Assembly (NCBI RefSeq): GCF_009676955.1
Contig: NZ_CP045696.1
Span: 1,619,001 to 1,683,000 of the forward strand
Source: Sodaliphilus pleomorphus
Lineage (GTDB): Bacteria > Bacteroidota > Bacteroidia > Bacteroidales > Muribaculaceae
Length of the DNA stretch: 64,000 nucleotides
Reading direction: 5' to 3'
Part shown: positions 1 through 8,623 of the stretch, piece by piece
How positions within the stretch are numbered: position 1 is the stretch's first letter
Layout of the letters: every line of letters begins with the position of its first letter
The notes under the pieces: generated by a model
What the model saw: the letters and a program-made list of their open reading frames with translations, nothing else
Database searches by the model: none
Told to the model about the DNA's origin: nothing
Translations under genes and position numbers: made by a program

Positions 1-185
1 ACGACGTGGCCGTGGCCCAGGGACCCTGCGAGCGGTGCCTGGCCTGCGCACAAAACTGCCCCCAGCTGGCCATCACCCCCGTCGCGGGCGACGTCAACCC
101 CAAGGCCCGCTACCGCAACCCCAACGTGTCGCTGCGCGAGATCGAGCGCAGCAACTGCCAGAGCCTCATCGTCTCGCCCATTTAG
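1..185 (+). CDS. C-terminal part of an EFR1-like flavodoxin/4Fe-4S ferredoxin protein (5' end outside window)
   Basis: Reading from base 3 there is an open frame of 60 codons that ends at the TAG at 183-185. It begins with a CxxCxxCxxxCP cluster (CERCLACAQNCP), the classic ligand set of one 4Fe-4S centre. It ends with a tail containing NPKARYRNPNVSL, which I recognise from Bacteroidales EFR1-type proteins, where an N-terminal flavodoxin-like domain is fused to ferredoxin motifs. The N-terminal part is outside the window, so the flavodoxin domain is inferred. The likely role is cytoplasmic electron transfer; the partner is unknown. It could also be another small bacterial ferredoxin. Confidence 0.6.
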   Translation, partial: DVAVAQGPCERCLACAQNCPQLAITPVAGDVNPKARYRNPNVSLREIERSNCQSLIVSPI

Positions 186-289
186 CCCCAGGCCCGGCAA
201 TCTCGACACATGCATCACAACAAAATGAGGAGATTTCGGCCCTGCCGTGATCTCCTTTTTTTCAATTTCCAATCTAAAGCACTTTTTTG

Positions 290-297
290 TAACTTTG
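290..297 (+). promoter_or_regulatory. -7 promoter element of recF
   Basis: TAACTTTG matches the Bacteroidetes -7 consensus TAnnTTTG. Only 7 bases separate it from the recF ATG at 305, so transcription should start at or next to the start codon (leaderless mRNA). Confidence 0.65.
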
Positions 298-304
298 CAC
301 CTGC

Positions 305-1417
305 ATGATACTCGAGAAAATATCGATATTGAACTACAAGAACATAGGCGACGTCGAGCTTCAATTCTCGCCCAAGGTGAACTGCCTCATCGGCAACAAC
401 GGCATGGGCAAGACCAACGTGCTCGACGCCATCTACTTCTTGAGCTTCTGCAAGAGCTGCACCAACCAGGCCGATTCCAGCGTGATCAACCACGAGGCCC
501 AGTACATGATGCTCCAGGGCCAGTACACGCGGCGCGACGTGGCCGAGCACATCACCCTCTCGATGCAGCGCGGCAAGCGCAAGCGCGTGAAACGCGGCGA
601 CAAGGAGTACAAGCGCCTGAGCCAGCACATAGGGCTGCTGCCCCTGGTCATGGTCTCGCCACTCGACTGGGACCTGATACGCGGTGCCGGCGAGGAGCGC
701 CGCCGCCTCATGAACCACATCATCTCGCAGGGCGATGCGGTGTATCTCGACGCCCTCATACGCTACACCAAGGCCCTCGAGCAGCGCAACGCCATGATCA
801 AGAACGAGTATCGCGACCCGCTGCTCTATGAGACCGTCGAGGCACAGCTGTGCCAGGCAGCGGCCGTCATTCACAGCGCCCGCGAGCAGTGGATCGCGCA
901 GTTTGGCCCCGTCTTCATGCGCTACTACCAGGCCATAGCCGGCGGCCGCGAGCAGGTAGAAATCATCTACAAGAGCCACCTTGCCCAGGCCACCATGCAG
1001 CAGGTGCTCGGTGCCAACCGCGAGCGCGACTACATCATGGGCTACACCACCGGCGGCGTGCACCGCGACGACATCGAGTTGCTGCTCGACGGCCACTCGA
1101 TGCGCAAGACCGGCAGCCAGGGCCAGTGCAAGACCTACACCATCGCCCTGCGCCTGGCCCAATACGACTTCTTGAAGCACAACACCGGCATCACCCCCCT
1201 GCTGCTGCTCGACGACATCTTCGACAAGCTCGACGCCAGCCGCGTCGAGAGCATCATCGACGCCGTGAGCGACAAGCGCTTCGGGCAAATCTTCATCACC
1301 GACACCAACCGCACCCACCTCGACGAGATCATCAACCGCCTGAGCGACGACTACATGATGATCGCCGTCGACCACGGTGCCTGCAAGCCCATAGTGGAAG
1401 GAGGTGTCCAATCATGA
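305..1417 (+). CDS. recF: DNA replication and repair protein RecF
   Basis: This 370-residue protein has the normal RecF length. The Walker A motif GNNGMGKT is at residues 30-37, an SMC/ABC-type signature region (TGSQGQ) is near residue 265, and Walker B (LLLLDDIFDKLD) is near residues 298-310. RecF is a cytoplasmic ATPase that helps load RecA at gaps in damaged DNA, working with RecO and RecR. The start is the first ATG after the -7 element, and the N-terminus MILEKISILNYKNI is typical of the family. The stop overlaps the next ATG by 4 bases (ATGA), so translation of the two genes is probably coupled. Confidence 0.95.
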   Translation: MILEKISILNYKNIGDVELQFSPKVNCLIGNNGMGKTNVLDAIYFLSFCKSCTNQADSSVINHEAQYMMLQGQYTRRDVAEHITLSMQRGKRKRVKRGDKEYKRLSQHIGLLPLVMVSPLDWDLIRGAGEERRRLMNHIISQGDAVYLDALIRYTKALEQRNAMIKNEYRDPLLYETVEAQLCQAAAVIHSAREQWIAQFGPVFMRYYQAIAGGREQVEIIYKSHLAQATMQQVLGANRERDYIMGYTTGGVHRDDIELLLDGHSMRKTGSQGQCKTYTIALRLAQYDFLKHNTGITPLLLLDDIFDKLDASRVESIIDAVSDKRFGQIFITDTNRTHLDEIINRLSDDYMMIAVDHGACKPIVEGGVQS

Positions 1418-1704
1418 AACGCGTAGAGGCCAAGAGCGTGGGCGAGATCATCAACGAGGTGCTGCGCCAAGAGCGCTTGAGCACCCGCCTCGACGAGCAC
1501 CGCGCCATGGCCCTGTGGCCCGACGTGGTGGGCCCGGGCATCAACAAGTACACCGTGAGCCGCACAGTGAAAAATGGCGTCATGACCGTGGTCATCTCCA
1601 GCGCCCCGCTGCGACAGCAGCTCATGATGTCGCGCACCGCCCTCATCAAGCAGCTCAACGACTTCCTGGGCGGGGAGGTCATCACCGACATCGTCTTTAA
1701 ATAG
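1414..1704 (+). CDS. DUF721 family protein (DciA-like)
   Basis: This 96-residue protein has the DUF721 pattern: an N-terminal amphipathic helix (VGEIINEVLRQERL), a central ALWPDVVGPGINKYT segment and a VVISSAPLRQQL strand-helix. Some DUF721 proteins act as DciA, the ancestral loader of the replicative helicase DnaB. Position right behind recF, overlapping it by 4 bases, fits a replication role, but for this member that is inferred. The longer frame reading back into recF is out of frame with RecF and is ignored. Its end lies about 500 bases before the DnaA-box cluster at 2.3 kb. Confidence 0.85.
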   Translation: MKRVEAKSVGEIINEVLRQERLSTRLDEHRAMALWPDVVGPGINKYTVSRTVKNGVMTVVISSAPLRQQLMMSRTALIKQLNDFLGGEVITDIVFK

Positions 1705-1745
1705 GCAACACACCTCATCACAGTCTCAATCATCACTAAATCTAC

Positions 1746-2219
1746 ATGGTCATGCAAGAAAAAGTCAACAACAAGAACAACAAAAACCGCATCGTGGTCA
1801 ACACCCCCTTCCTGTGCACAACGCCGGTGCAGATACGCTACACCGACTACGACATGCAGGGACACATCAACAACTCGATCTATTTCAACTTCTTCGACAC
1901 CGCCAAGATGGACTACTTCAAGAAAGTGCGCGGCAACAACATGCACTGGGAAGACGTGACCGTGGTCATTGCCAACATGAACATCGACTTCTACTCGCCC
2001 ACACGCTACTTTGAGAACGTGGCCGTCGAGACCCAGACCATCCGCCTGGGCGACAAAAGCCTCACCCTGGTGCACCGCCTCGTCAACACCGACGATCACC
2101 AGGTCAAGTGCGTGTGCTCGACCGTGATGGTCTACCTCGACCCCAAGACCCAGCAGCCCGCCACCATACCGCAATACTGGCGCCAGGCCATACGCGACTA
2201 CGAGGGCCACGACTTGTAG
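1746..2219 (+). CDS. Acyl-CoA thioesterase, hotdog fold (4HBT/YbgC-like)
   Basis: This 157-residue protein carries the 4HBT signature RYTDYDMQGHINNSIYF near residues 31-47, with the Asp-x-x-Gly-His-(I/V)-Asn core of YbgC/FadM-type thioesterases. Such enzymes hydrolyse acyl-CoA or acyl-ACP thioesters in the cytoplasm; the substrate cannot be read from sequence. There is a second ATG two codons inside (1752) and either could be used. The N-terminus is rich in Asn and Lys and not conserved. It lies 41 bases after the DUF721 gene and may be co-transcribed with it. Confidence 0.85.
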   Translation: MVMQEKVNNKNNKNRIVVNTPFLCTTPVQIRYTDYDMQGHINNSIYFNFFDTAKMDYFKKVRGNNMHWEDVTVVIANMNIDFYSPTRYFENVAVETQTIRLGDKSLTLVHRLVNTDDHQVKCVCSTVMVYLDPKTQQPATIPQYWRQAIRDYEGHDL

Positions 2220-2807
2220 CGTTTTTCCCCCCCACTTCTTATTTCAACAACCTACATATTACTGATTGATGGGCACTTACCGCTTTTCAACAACATTTAT
2301 CCACAACTTGTGAATAACTTGTAGAGAAGCCGGTGATAAGTTTTACACAATTTATGGCCCCTAAAACTTGACTTTTGAAAAACGCGGCGGCTTAATCAAT
2401 GCCGGCGCTATCTCCAAAAAAGTTAGCATTTATTTAAAAACCCACAATCAACATGGTTTTCATCAGTTTTTAATAGGTCATAAGCCAAGAATTTATTAAA
2501 TTTGCACGTTGTTAACAGCCTGTTGATAAGGTACAGAACTCCGTAAAAATCAGCAACAAAGCTTGTGCATAGCCTGTTTATATAAAGTTGCGGGAGTAAA
2601 ACAACTTAAAAAGCAAGAAAATGGCCCAAAAGTTATCACCGCTATCAACAAGCCATATACACCAACATTATAGAATGAATTCTTTCTATAAAAAAATAAA
2701 TAAAATTATAATTGATGATTGTTCACAACCCCGGCGAGCCAAGGGATGCCGCGGGAGGGGCAATGCAAGGCACACATAGAGCGAAATAAAAGATATAAAG
2801 AAGAGAT
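2220..2807. other. Candidate replication origin: AT-rich non-coding stretch with a cluster of DnaA-box matches
   Basis: This 588-base gap holds no plausible gene. Against TTATNCACA it has exact matches at 2297-2305 (TTATCCACA) and, reversed, at 2309-2317 (TGTGAATAA), forming an inverted pair. Single-mismatch matches are at 2341-2349, 2521-2529 (reverse) and 2564-2572 (reverse). A strongly AT-rich run at about 2671-2720 could be the unwinding element. Rough hand counts on the plus strand give G/C of 38/73 (1141-1320) and 42/69 (1981-2160) to the left. To the right they give 54/59 (3841-4020) and 57/53 (28441-28620), a shift in the direction expected across an origin. The identification is inference. 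Confidence 0.5.
2497..2504 (+). promoter_or_regulatory. Possible -7 element upstream of leuS
   Basis: TAAATTTG fits TAnnTTTG. It lies about 300 bases before the leuS ATG, inside the DnaA-box region, so if used it would give a long leader. Confidence 0.4.
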
Positions 2808-5588
2808 ATGGATTACAATTTTCACGCAATCGAACAGAAGTGGCAGCAATACTGGCGCGACCACCACACCTATCAAGTGGACATCGATGAGAGCAAACCC
2901 AAATACTACGTGCTCGACATGTTTCCCTACCCCAGCGGGGCCGGCTTGCATGTGGGCCACCCGCTGGGCTATATAGCCAGCGACATCTTTGCCCGCTACA
3001 AGCGACTGCAGGGCTACAACGTGCTTCACCCCATGGGCTATGATGCCTACGGGCTGCCGGCCGAGCAATATGCCATACAGACGGGGCAGCACCCCGAGGT
3101 GACCACGGTGAAAAACATCAACCGCTACCGCGAGCAGCTCGACAAGATAGGGTTCAGCTTCGACTGGAGCCGCGAGGTGCGCACCTGCGACCCCAAGTAC
3201 TACAAGTGGACGCAGTGGGCCTTCCTCAAGATGTTTAAGAGCTACTACAACACCGCCCTCGACAAGGCCCGCCCCATCGAGGAGCTGGTGGCCCACTTTG
3301 AGCAGCACGGCAGCCAGGGCTGCAACGCGGCCACCAGTGCCGCCGGCGACGACGCCCAATTCACTGCCGAGCAGTGGCAGGCCTTCTCCAAGGTGAAGAA
3401 AGAGGAGGTGCTCATGAACTATCGCATCGCCTACCGCGGCAAGACCATGGTGAACTGGTGCCCCCAGCTGGGCACAGTGCTGGCCAACGACGAGGTGAGC
3501 GAGGGGGTGTCGCTGCGTGGCGGCTACCCTGTGGTGCAGAAGGTGATGAACCAGTGGTGCCTGCGCGTGTCGGCCTATGCCGGCCGCCTGCTGCGCGACC
3601 TCGACACGCTCGACTGGAGCGACTCGATCAAGGAGACCCAGCGCAACTGGATAGGCTACAGCGAGGGTGCCGAGATGAAATTTAAGGTGGCTGGCAGCGA
3701 CGTGGAGATGACCATCTTCACCACGCGGGCCGACACGATATTTGGTGTCACCTTCATGGTGCTGGCTCCCGAGAGCGAGTATGTAGACCTGGTCACCACC
3801 CCCGGGCAGCGCCAGGCCGTGGACAGCTACATCGACGAGGTGAAGCACAAGACCGAGCGCGAGCGCTTGATCGACAAGAAGGTGAGCGGTGTGTTCAGCG
3901 GCTCCTATGCCGTCAACCCCGTCACGGGCGGCAACATACCCATCTACATCAGCGACTATGTGCTGGCAGGCTACGGCACCGGCGCCATCATGGCAGTGCC
4001 GGCCCACGACAGCCGCGACTATGCCTTTGCCCGCAAGTTCAACCTGCCCATCATCCCGCTCATCGAGGGTGCCGACGTGAGCAAGGAGAGCTTCGACGCC
4101 AAGGAGGGCATCATGATCAACTCGAGCAACGAGCGCCTGCAGCTCAACGGCCTGCAGGTGAAAGAGGCCATTGCCAAGACCAAGCAATATATAGCCCAGG
4201 CCGGCATAGGGCATGTGAAGGTGAACTACCGCCTGCGCGACGCCATCTTCAGCCGCCAGCGCTACTGGGGCGAGCCATTCCCCATCTACTACGACGAAGA
4301 CGGCCAGCCGCAGCCCCTCGACGAGAGCGAGCTGCCGCTGCAGCTGCCCGAGGTCGACAAGTTCCTGCCCACCGAGGACGGCGAGCCCCCGCTGGGCCGC
4401 GCCAAGCACTGGGTGGCCAGCAACGGCCGTCCGCTCGAGCTCAACACCATGCCGGGCTTTGCCGGCTCGAGTGCCTACTACCTGCGCTACATGGACCCGC
4501 ACAACGACCAGGCCCTGGTGGGCAAGCAGGCCGACGAGTACTGGCGCCAGGTCGACCTCTATGTGGGCGGCACCGAGCACGCCACCGGTCACCTCATCTA
4601 CAGCCGCTTCTGGAACAAGTTTCTCTACGACTACGGCTATGTGTGCGAGCCCGAGCCCTTCAAGAAGCTCTTCAACCAGGGCATGATACAGGGCCGCTCC
4701 AACTTTGTGTACCGCATCAAGGACACCAACACCTTTGTGAGCTACAACCTCAAGGACCAGTACGACGTGACACCCATCCACGTCGATGTCAACATCGTGA
4801 GCAACGACGTGCTCGACCTCGACAAGTTCAAGGCCTGGCGCCCCGAGTTTGCCGACGCCCAGTTTATTCTCGAGAACGGGCGCTACCTGTGCGGCTGGGC
4901 CATCGAGAAGATGTCGAAGTCGATGTTCAACGTGGTCAACCCCGACGACATTGTAGACCGCTACGGAGCCGACACGCTGCGCCTCTACGAGATGTTTCTG
5001 GGTCCGGTCGAGGCCAGCAAGCCGTGGGACACCAACGGCATCGACGGCGTGAACCGCTTCTTGAAGAAGCTGTGGAACCTCGTCTTCGACGGCGACAAGC
5101 TGCGCCTCACCAGCGAGAAGCCCAGCGCCCAGGCCTTGAAGTCGCTGCACAAGCTCATCAAGAAGGTGACGACCGACATCGAGGTGCTGAGCTACAACAC
5201 CAGCGTGGCCGCCTTCATGATATGCATCAACGAGCTCTACACCATGAAGTGCCGCAGCAAGGCCATCTACGACGACCTGGTGGTGGTGCTCTCGCCCTTT
5301 GCCCCCCACATGGGCGAGGAGTTGTGGCACGTGCTGGGTCACGAGGGCAGCGTGTGCGACGCCCGCTGGCCCAAGTGGAACGAGGAGTACCTCAAGGAGA
5401 GCCAGGTGAAATATACCGTGCTCTTCAACGGCAAGCCGCGCTACAACATCGAGGTGCCCACGGGCACCGGCAAGGATGAGGTGCAGCGCATAGCCCTGGC
5501 CAACCCGGGCGCCGAGAAGTGGGTGGCCGGCAAGACACCCAAAAAGGTGATTGTGGTGCCCGGAAAGATTGTGAACGTGGTGATATGA
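2808..5588 (+). CDS. leuS: Leucyl-tRNA synthetase
   Basis: This 926-residue class I synthetase charges tRNA-Leu in the cytoplasm. The N-terminus has the family segment [21 protein letters not shown] with the HIGH-type motif HVGH at residues 48-51. The editing (CP1) domain follows, with [12 protein letters not shown] and a [15 protein letters not shown] segment. The KMSKS loop is present exactly as KMSKS at residues 701-705. An anticodon-binding domain completes the protein, and the length is normal. The ATG follows a purine-rich stretch (AGAAGAG). It is the first gene to the right of the candidate origin. Confidence 0.97.
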   Translation: MDYNFHAIEQKWQQYWRDHHTYQVDIDESKPKYYVLDMFPYPSGAGLHVGHPLGYIASDIFARYKRLQGYNVLHPMGYDAYGLPAEQYAIQTGQHPEVTTVKNINRYREQLDKIGFSFDWSREVRTCDPKYYKWTQWAFLKMFKSYYNTALDKARPIEELVAHFEQHGSQGCNAATSAAGDDAQFTAEQWQAFSKVKKEEVLMNYRIAYRGKTMVNWCPQLGTVLANDEVSEGVSLRGGYPVVQKVMNQWCLRVSAYAGRLLRDLDTLDWSDSIKETQRNWIGYSEGAEMKFKVAGSDVEMTIFTTRADTIFGVTFMVLAPESEYVDLVTTPGQRQAVDSYIDEVKHKTERERLIDKKVSGVFSGSYAVNPVTGGNIPIYISDYVLAGYGTGAIMAVPAHDSRDYAFARKFNLPIIPLIEGADVSKESFDAKEGIMINSSNERLQLNGLQVKEAIAKTKQYIAQAGIGHVKVNYRLRDAIFSRQRYWGEPFPIYYDEDGQPQPLDESELPLQLPEVDKFLPTEDGEPPLGRAKHWVASNGRPLELNTMPGFAGSSAYYLRYMDPHNDQALVGKQADEYWRQVDLYVGGTEHATGHLIYSRFWNKFLYDYGYVCEPEPFKKLFNQGMIQGRSNFVYRIKDTNTFVSYNLKDQYDVTPIHVDVNIVSNDVLDLDKFKAWRPEFADAQFILENGRYLCGWAIEKMSKSMFNVVNPDDIVDRYGADTLRLYEMFLGPVEASKPWDTNGIDGVNRFLKKLWNLVFDGDKLRLTSEKPSAQALKSLHKLIKKVTTDIEVLSYNTSVAAFMICINELYTMKCRSKAIYDDLVVVLSPFAPHMGEELWHVLGHEGSVCDARWPKWNEEYLKESQVKYTVLFNGKPRYNIEVPTGTGKDEVQRIALANPGAEKWVAGKTPKKVIVVPGKIVNVVI

Positions 5589-5622
5589 CGGCAGGTTCTG
5601 TCATAAACTAAAAATAAAGAAA

Positions 5623-5680
5623 AACACGGAGGCAGTGGTGCTCAACCCCAAGGTGCGCCATCTTCCGTGTTCTTCATTTT
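5623..5680 (+). terminator. Possible terminator after leuS
   Basis: An 8-base inverted repeat (AACACGGA at 5623-5630, TCCGTGTT at 5664-5671) is followed by a T-rich run. The loop is long, so this is a moderate call. Confidence 0.45.
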
Positions 5681-5711
5681 ATAAAGATAGAATATATAAC
5701 ACATTACAGCA

Positions 5712-6302
5712 ATGAGAGAGATAGTATTTGCCACCAACAACGAGCACAAGCTCCAGGAGTTGCGCGAGATAGTGGGCCACAAGTTCAACATCTTGAGTCT
5801 GGCCCAGATAGGGTGCCACGACGACATCCCCGAGACGGCCTCAACCATCGAGGGCAATGCCGAGATGAAGGCCCGCTATGTGAAGCAGCACTACGGCTAC
5901 GACTGCTTCAGCGACGACACCGGCCTCGAGATCGATGCCCTGGGCGGCGAGCCGGGGGTGTACAGCGCCCGCTATGCCGGCCCGGGTCACGACAGCGAGG
6001 CCAACATCGACAAGGTGCTCGCCAAGCTCCAGGGCGTGCCGCCCGAGCGGCGCACGGCCAGATTTCGCACGGCAGTGGCCCTGCTGCAAGGCCAGCAGCT
6101 GCACATCTTTGAGGGTAAGGTCGAGGGCCACATCCTCACCGAGCGGCACGGCACGGGCGGCTTTGGCTACGACAGCATCTTTGCTCCCGTCGAGGGCCGG
6201 GGCCTCACCTTTGCCCAAATGCAGCCGCAGGAGAAAAATGCAATAAGCCACCGCGGCCGTGCTGTGGCACGCCTGGTGCAATTCCTGGCCAGCCAGGAAT
6301 AA
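5712..6302 (+). CDS. rdgB: Non-canonical purine NTP pyrophosphatase (RdgB/HAM1)
   Basis: This 196-residue protein opens with IVFATNNEHKLQE, the family's nucleotide-binding (T/S)xNxxK motif. It carries SDDTGLEIDALGGEPGVYSARYAG at about residues 66-90 and GFGYDSIFAP near residue 150, all hallmarks of the ITPase family. It hydrolyses dITP/XTP to monophosphates and so keeps deaminated purines out of DNA and RNA. The length is typical. It stands 123 bases after leuS. Confidence 0.95.
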   Translation: MREIVFATNNEHKLQELREIVGHKFNILSLAQIGCHDDIPETASTIEGNAEMKARYVKQHYGYDCFSDDTGLEIDALGGEPGVYSARYAGPGHDSEANIDKVLAKLQGVPPERRTARFRTAVALLQGQQLHIFEGKVEGHILTERHGTGGFGYDSIFAPVEGRGLTFAQMQPQEKNAISHRGRAVARLVQFLASQE

Positions 6303-6366
6303 CTAATAAAATCGTTAAATAAAAACAGAAAAACGGTGACAAGATGATCGTGGCCGTGCCTGCAAG

Positions 6367-6412
6367 GTGACAAAAATTCTTTCCAATGTTTTGAGAATTG
6401 GAAAGAATTGGA
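6367..6412 (+). repeat. Palindromic direct repeat, copy 1 (upstream of fic)
   Basis: A 13-base inverted repeat (AATTCTTTCCAAT at 6375-6387, ATTGGAAAGAATT at 6397-6409, 9-base spacer) sits in a unit of about 45 bases that recurs almost unchanged just after the fic gene. The right arm ends 3 bases before the fic -7 element, so this copy could be an operator covering the promoter. Confidence 0.85.
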
Positions 6413-6420
6413 TAACTTTG
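6413..6420 (+). promoter_or_regulatory. -7 promoter element of fic
   Basis: TAACTTTG matches TAnnTTTG and lies 17 bases before the ATG at 6438. This excludes the upstream in-frame TTG at 6408 as the start, because that codon precedes the promoter element. Confidence 0.65.
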
Positions 6421-6437
6421 TCATCGTCGACATAGAT

Positions 6438-7751
6438 ATGGAAAAGGCTCCTAAAGTAAGCAATGGCGAGGTGCTGAGGGCTATGATAAAGCAGGCTTCG
6501 TTGCCCGAAGCAGTGCGGTTGTTGGTGCAAGACATCAATGATCACTACGAATATTGGGATAAGGTGAAGTACAAGCCACTACCCCAGGGATTCACTCATG
6601 ATGACTTGTGGCGGCTGGTTGTTGCCGACCGGAAAAGATCGGACATCATGGTATGGAAAAAATATCACATTCATTTTGCCTTGACCAGTGCCATGCAACT
6701 GCAATGCCACAAGTTTGACATGAATTTTGGAGGTTCGTGGGAGTCTTCTGCCCTGATACCCAGTAGTCACAGGGAACGTTACTTAGAGAGTTCGCTCATG
6801 GAGGAGGCCATCTCGTCGAGCCAGATGGAGGGAGCGGCAACAACACGAAAGGTGGCTAAGGAGATGCTGCGCAAGCGCACTGCCCCTAAGGACAAATCAC
6901 AGCAAATGATAGTGAACAACTATCAAACGATTCAATTTATTGTTGCGCACAAAAACGAGCCGCTCACACAGGAGATGCTCCTCCGCGTGCATCGGTTAAT
7001 GACCTACAAAACGCTGGAGCATGAAGAAGATGCTGGAAGATTTCGCAACAACAATGAGGTTGTGGTAGAGAATGCCATCACACACGATGTCGTGCACACG
7101 CCCCCTGCGTTTGAGGATTTACCGCAGTTTGTGGTTGAATTATGCAAGTTTTTCAATGATGAGCAGCCCACGCCATTCATTCATCCAATCATCAAGGGCA
7201 TCATCATCCACTTCATGTTGGCCTATATGCATCCCTTTGTGGATGGCAATGGACGCACGTCGAGGGCTTTGTTCTACTGGTACATGCTCAAGCAAGGCTA
7301 TTGGCTTACAGAGTATCTGTCTATATCAAGAATTATTTATCGTTCTAAGCGATTGTATGAGAAAGCCTTCCTCTATACCGAAACCGACAACATGGATATA
7401 GGCTACTTTGTCAGTTACAACCTGCGTGTGCTGGAGCTGGCCTTTCAAGACTTGCAGAGCTATTTGCAAAGAAAAATTGAAGAACGCAAGGTGGCCTCAA
7501 CCTATCTCAACATTCCAAACGTCAACGAGCGTCAGGCCGAAATGATAAAGATATATGCCGACAATCCAAAAGACATGTACACGGTAAAAGATTTTCAGTC
7601 CCGTTTCATGGTCACGCCCACCACCATCAAGAGTGACCTTGACTATTTAGTAGATATTGGAATGATAAAGCCAGTGCCGTTGAACAAGGTAAAAAGAGGC
7701 TATGTAAAAGGCGACAAGTTTGATGAGGTTGTAAGTAAGCTGAAAAAGTGA
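6438..7751 (+). CDS. Fic-domain protein (AMPylase) with N-terminal inhibitory motif and C-terminal winged helix
   Basis: This 437-residue protein carries the full Fic motif HPFVDGNGRTSR (His265 to Arg276), the catalytic site that usually transfers AMP to target hydroxyls. An inhibitory S/TxxxE(G/N) motif (S127-S128-Q-M-E131-G132) precedes it, so this is a self-inhibited class II Fic protein. The last ~75 residues (VNERQAEMIKIYADN onward) look like a winged helix-turn-helix, suggesting DNA binding and possible autoregulation. It is encoded alone, without a small antitoxin gene. Base composition is more AT-rich than its neighbours, and the gene is bracketed by two copies of a palindromic repeat, the second overlapping its own stop codon; both suggest acquisition by transfer (inference). 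Confidence 0.9.
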   Translation: MEKAPKVSNGEVLRAMIKQASLPEAVRLLVQDINDHYEYWDKVKYKPLPQGFTHDDLWRLVVADRKRSDIMVWKKYHIHFALTSAMQLQCHKFDMNFGGSWESSALIPSSHRERYLESSLMEEAISSSQMEGAATTRKVAKEMLRKRTAPKDKSQQMIVNNYQTIQFIVAHKNEPLTQEMLLRVHRLMTYKTLEHEEDAGRFRNNNEVVVENAITHDVVHTPPAFEDLPQFVVELCKFFNDEQPTPFIHPIIKGIIIHFMLAYMHPFVDGNGRTSRALFYWYMLKQGYWLTEYLSISRIIYRSKRLYEKAFLYTETDNMDIGYFVSYNLRVLELAFQDLQSYLQRKIEERKVASTYLNIPNVNERQAEMIKIYADNPKDMYTVKDFQSRFMVTPTTIKSDLDYLVDIGMIKPVPLNKVKRGYVKGDKFDEVVSKLKK

Positions 7752-7793
7752 CAAAATTCTTTCCAATGTTTTGAAAATTGGAAAGAATTGGAA
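7748..7793 (+). repeat. Palindromic direct repeat, copy 2 (overlaps fic stop codon)
   Basis: The same palindrome recurs with arms at 7755-7767 and 7777-7789. The unit differs from copy 1 by one A fewer near the left arm and one G-to-A change in the spacer. The fic TGA (7749-7751) lies inside the repeat. There is no strong T run after the stem, so a plain terminator is unlikely. Confidence 0.85.
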
Positions 7794-7924
7794 AGTTTTC
7801 ACTATTGTAAAGGCCTGCAAGTTGCGTGGCCCTTTTCGGTGCCGCCGTTGCACTCATGAAACACATGAAAAATGGATGCGAAAAAAATAGGAGTTGTGCT
7901 ATTTTAAAATTGTGCCCAATTCAT

Positions 7925-7932
7925 TAACTTTG
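7925..7932 (+). promoter_or_regulatory. -7 promoter element for the SIS/PfkB genes
   Basis: TAACTTTG matches TAnnTTTG and lies 42 bases before the ATG at 7975. Confidence 0.6.
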
Positions 7933-7974
7933 CATGTTGATAATACACCCGCACACATAGATAGATAGTATACG

Positions 7975-8595
7975 ATGACAGACGTGAAACAGAAGATGAG
8001 AGAGATACTCGATGCCGAGAGCCGTGCCATAGCCCAAATACCAGTGACCGACGGTTATGCCCAAGCTGTAGAAATGATCGTGCAGTCGCACAACCGCGGC
8101 GGCAAGCTCGTGACATCGGGCATGGGCAAGTGCGGCCAGATTGCCGAGAACATTGCCACCACATTCTGCTCAACCGGCATTCCGGCCGTGTTTCTTCACC
8201 CCAGCGAGGCCCAGCATGGCGACTTGGGCATTCTGCAGCCCAACGACGTGATGCTCTTGCTCTCCAACTCGGGCAAGACCAACGAGATTGTGGCGCTGGT
8301 GACACTGGCCAAGAACCTGTATCCACAACTGCCTATCATCGTCATCACCGGCAACAAGGGCAGCGAGCTGGCACAGCACAGCGACGTGTGCCTGCACACG
8401 GGGGGCGCCCCCGAGGTGTGCCCGCTGGGCCTCACGCCCACCACATCGACCACCATGATGACAGTGATGGGCGATGTGCTGGTCGTCAACACCATGCTGG
8501 CCACAGGCTTCACCCGCGAGGAGTATGCCAAGCGGCACCACGGCGGCTACCTGGGGGTGAAGAGCCGCCAGGGGTGTGCAGCTGGCAGCAAGTAA
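7975..8595 (+). CDS. SIS-domain sugar-phosphate isomerase, arabinose-5-phosphate isomerase-like (no CBS domains)
   Basis: This 206-residue protein is one SIS domain of the KdsD/KpsF/GutQ type: GGKLVTSGMGKCGQIAENIA binds the sugar phosphate, with HPSEAQHGDLG, LLLSNSGKTNE and LGLTPTTSTTMM further on. Such enzymes convert ribulose-5-phosphate to arabinose-5-phosphate, the first committed step to the lipopolysaccharide sugar Kdo. The E. coli enzymes are ~320 residues with a C-terminal CBS pair; here the protein stops after the SIS domain. I recall CBS-less single-domain isomerases being described in Bacteroides, so this is probably a complete short form. A PfkB-like gene follows after 28 bases in the same orientation. 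Confidence 0.8.
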   Translation: MTDVKQKMREILDAESRAIAQIPVTDGYAQAVEMIVQSHNRGGKLVTSGMGKCGQIAENIATTFCSTGIPAVFLHPSEAQHGDLGILQPNDVMLLLSNSGKTNEIVALVTLAKNLYPQLPIIVITGNKGSELAQHSDVCLHTGGAPEVCPLGLTPTTSTTMMTVMGDVLVVNTMLATGFTREEYAKRHHGGYLGVKSRQGCAAGSK

Positions 8596-8623
8596 AGAAA
8601 AAGAGTTTTTTCACAGACTATAT

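Noticed and set aside
2706..5342. An 878-codon open frame on the minus strand opposite leuS
   Set aside because: It is a shadow of leuS caused by high GC at third positions: low-complexity Val/Leu/His/Gly composition and no family motif. The same holds for the 903-codon minus frame opposite the DUF2723 gene (31976-34687) and other long shadows.
1746..5588. leuS and neighbours as one operon with recF
   Set aside because: The 588-base AT-rich gap with DnaA-box matches and its own -7 element separates them.
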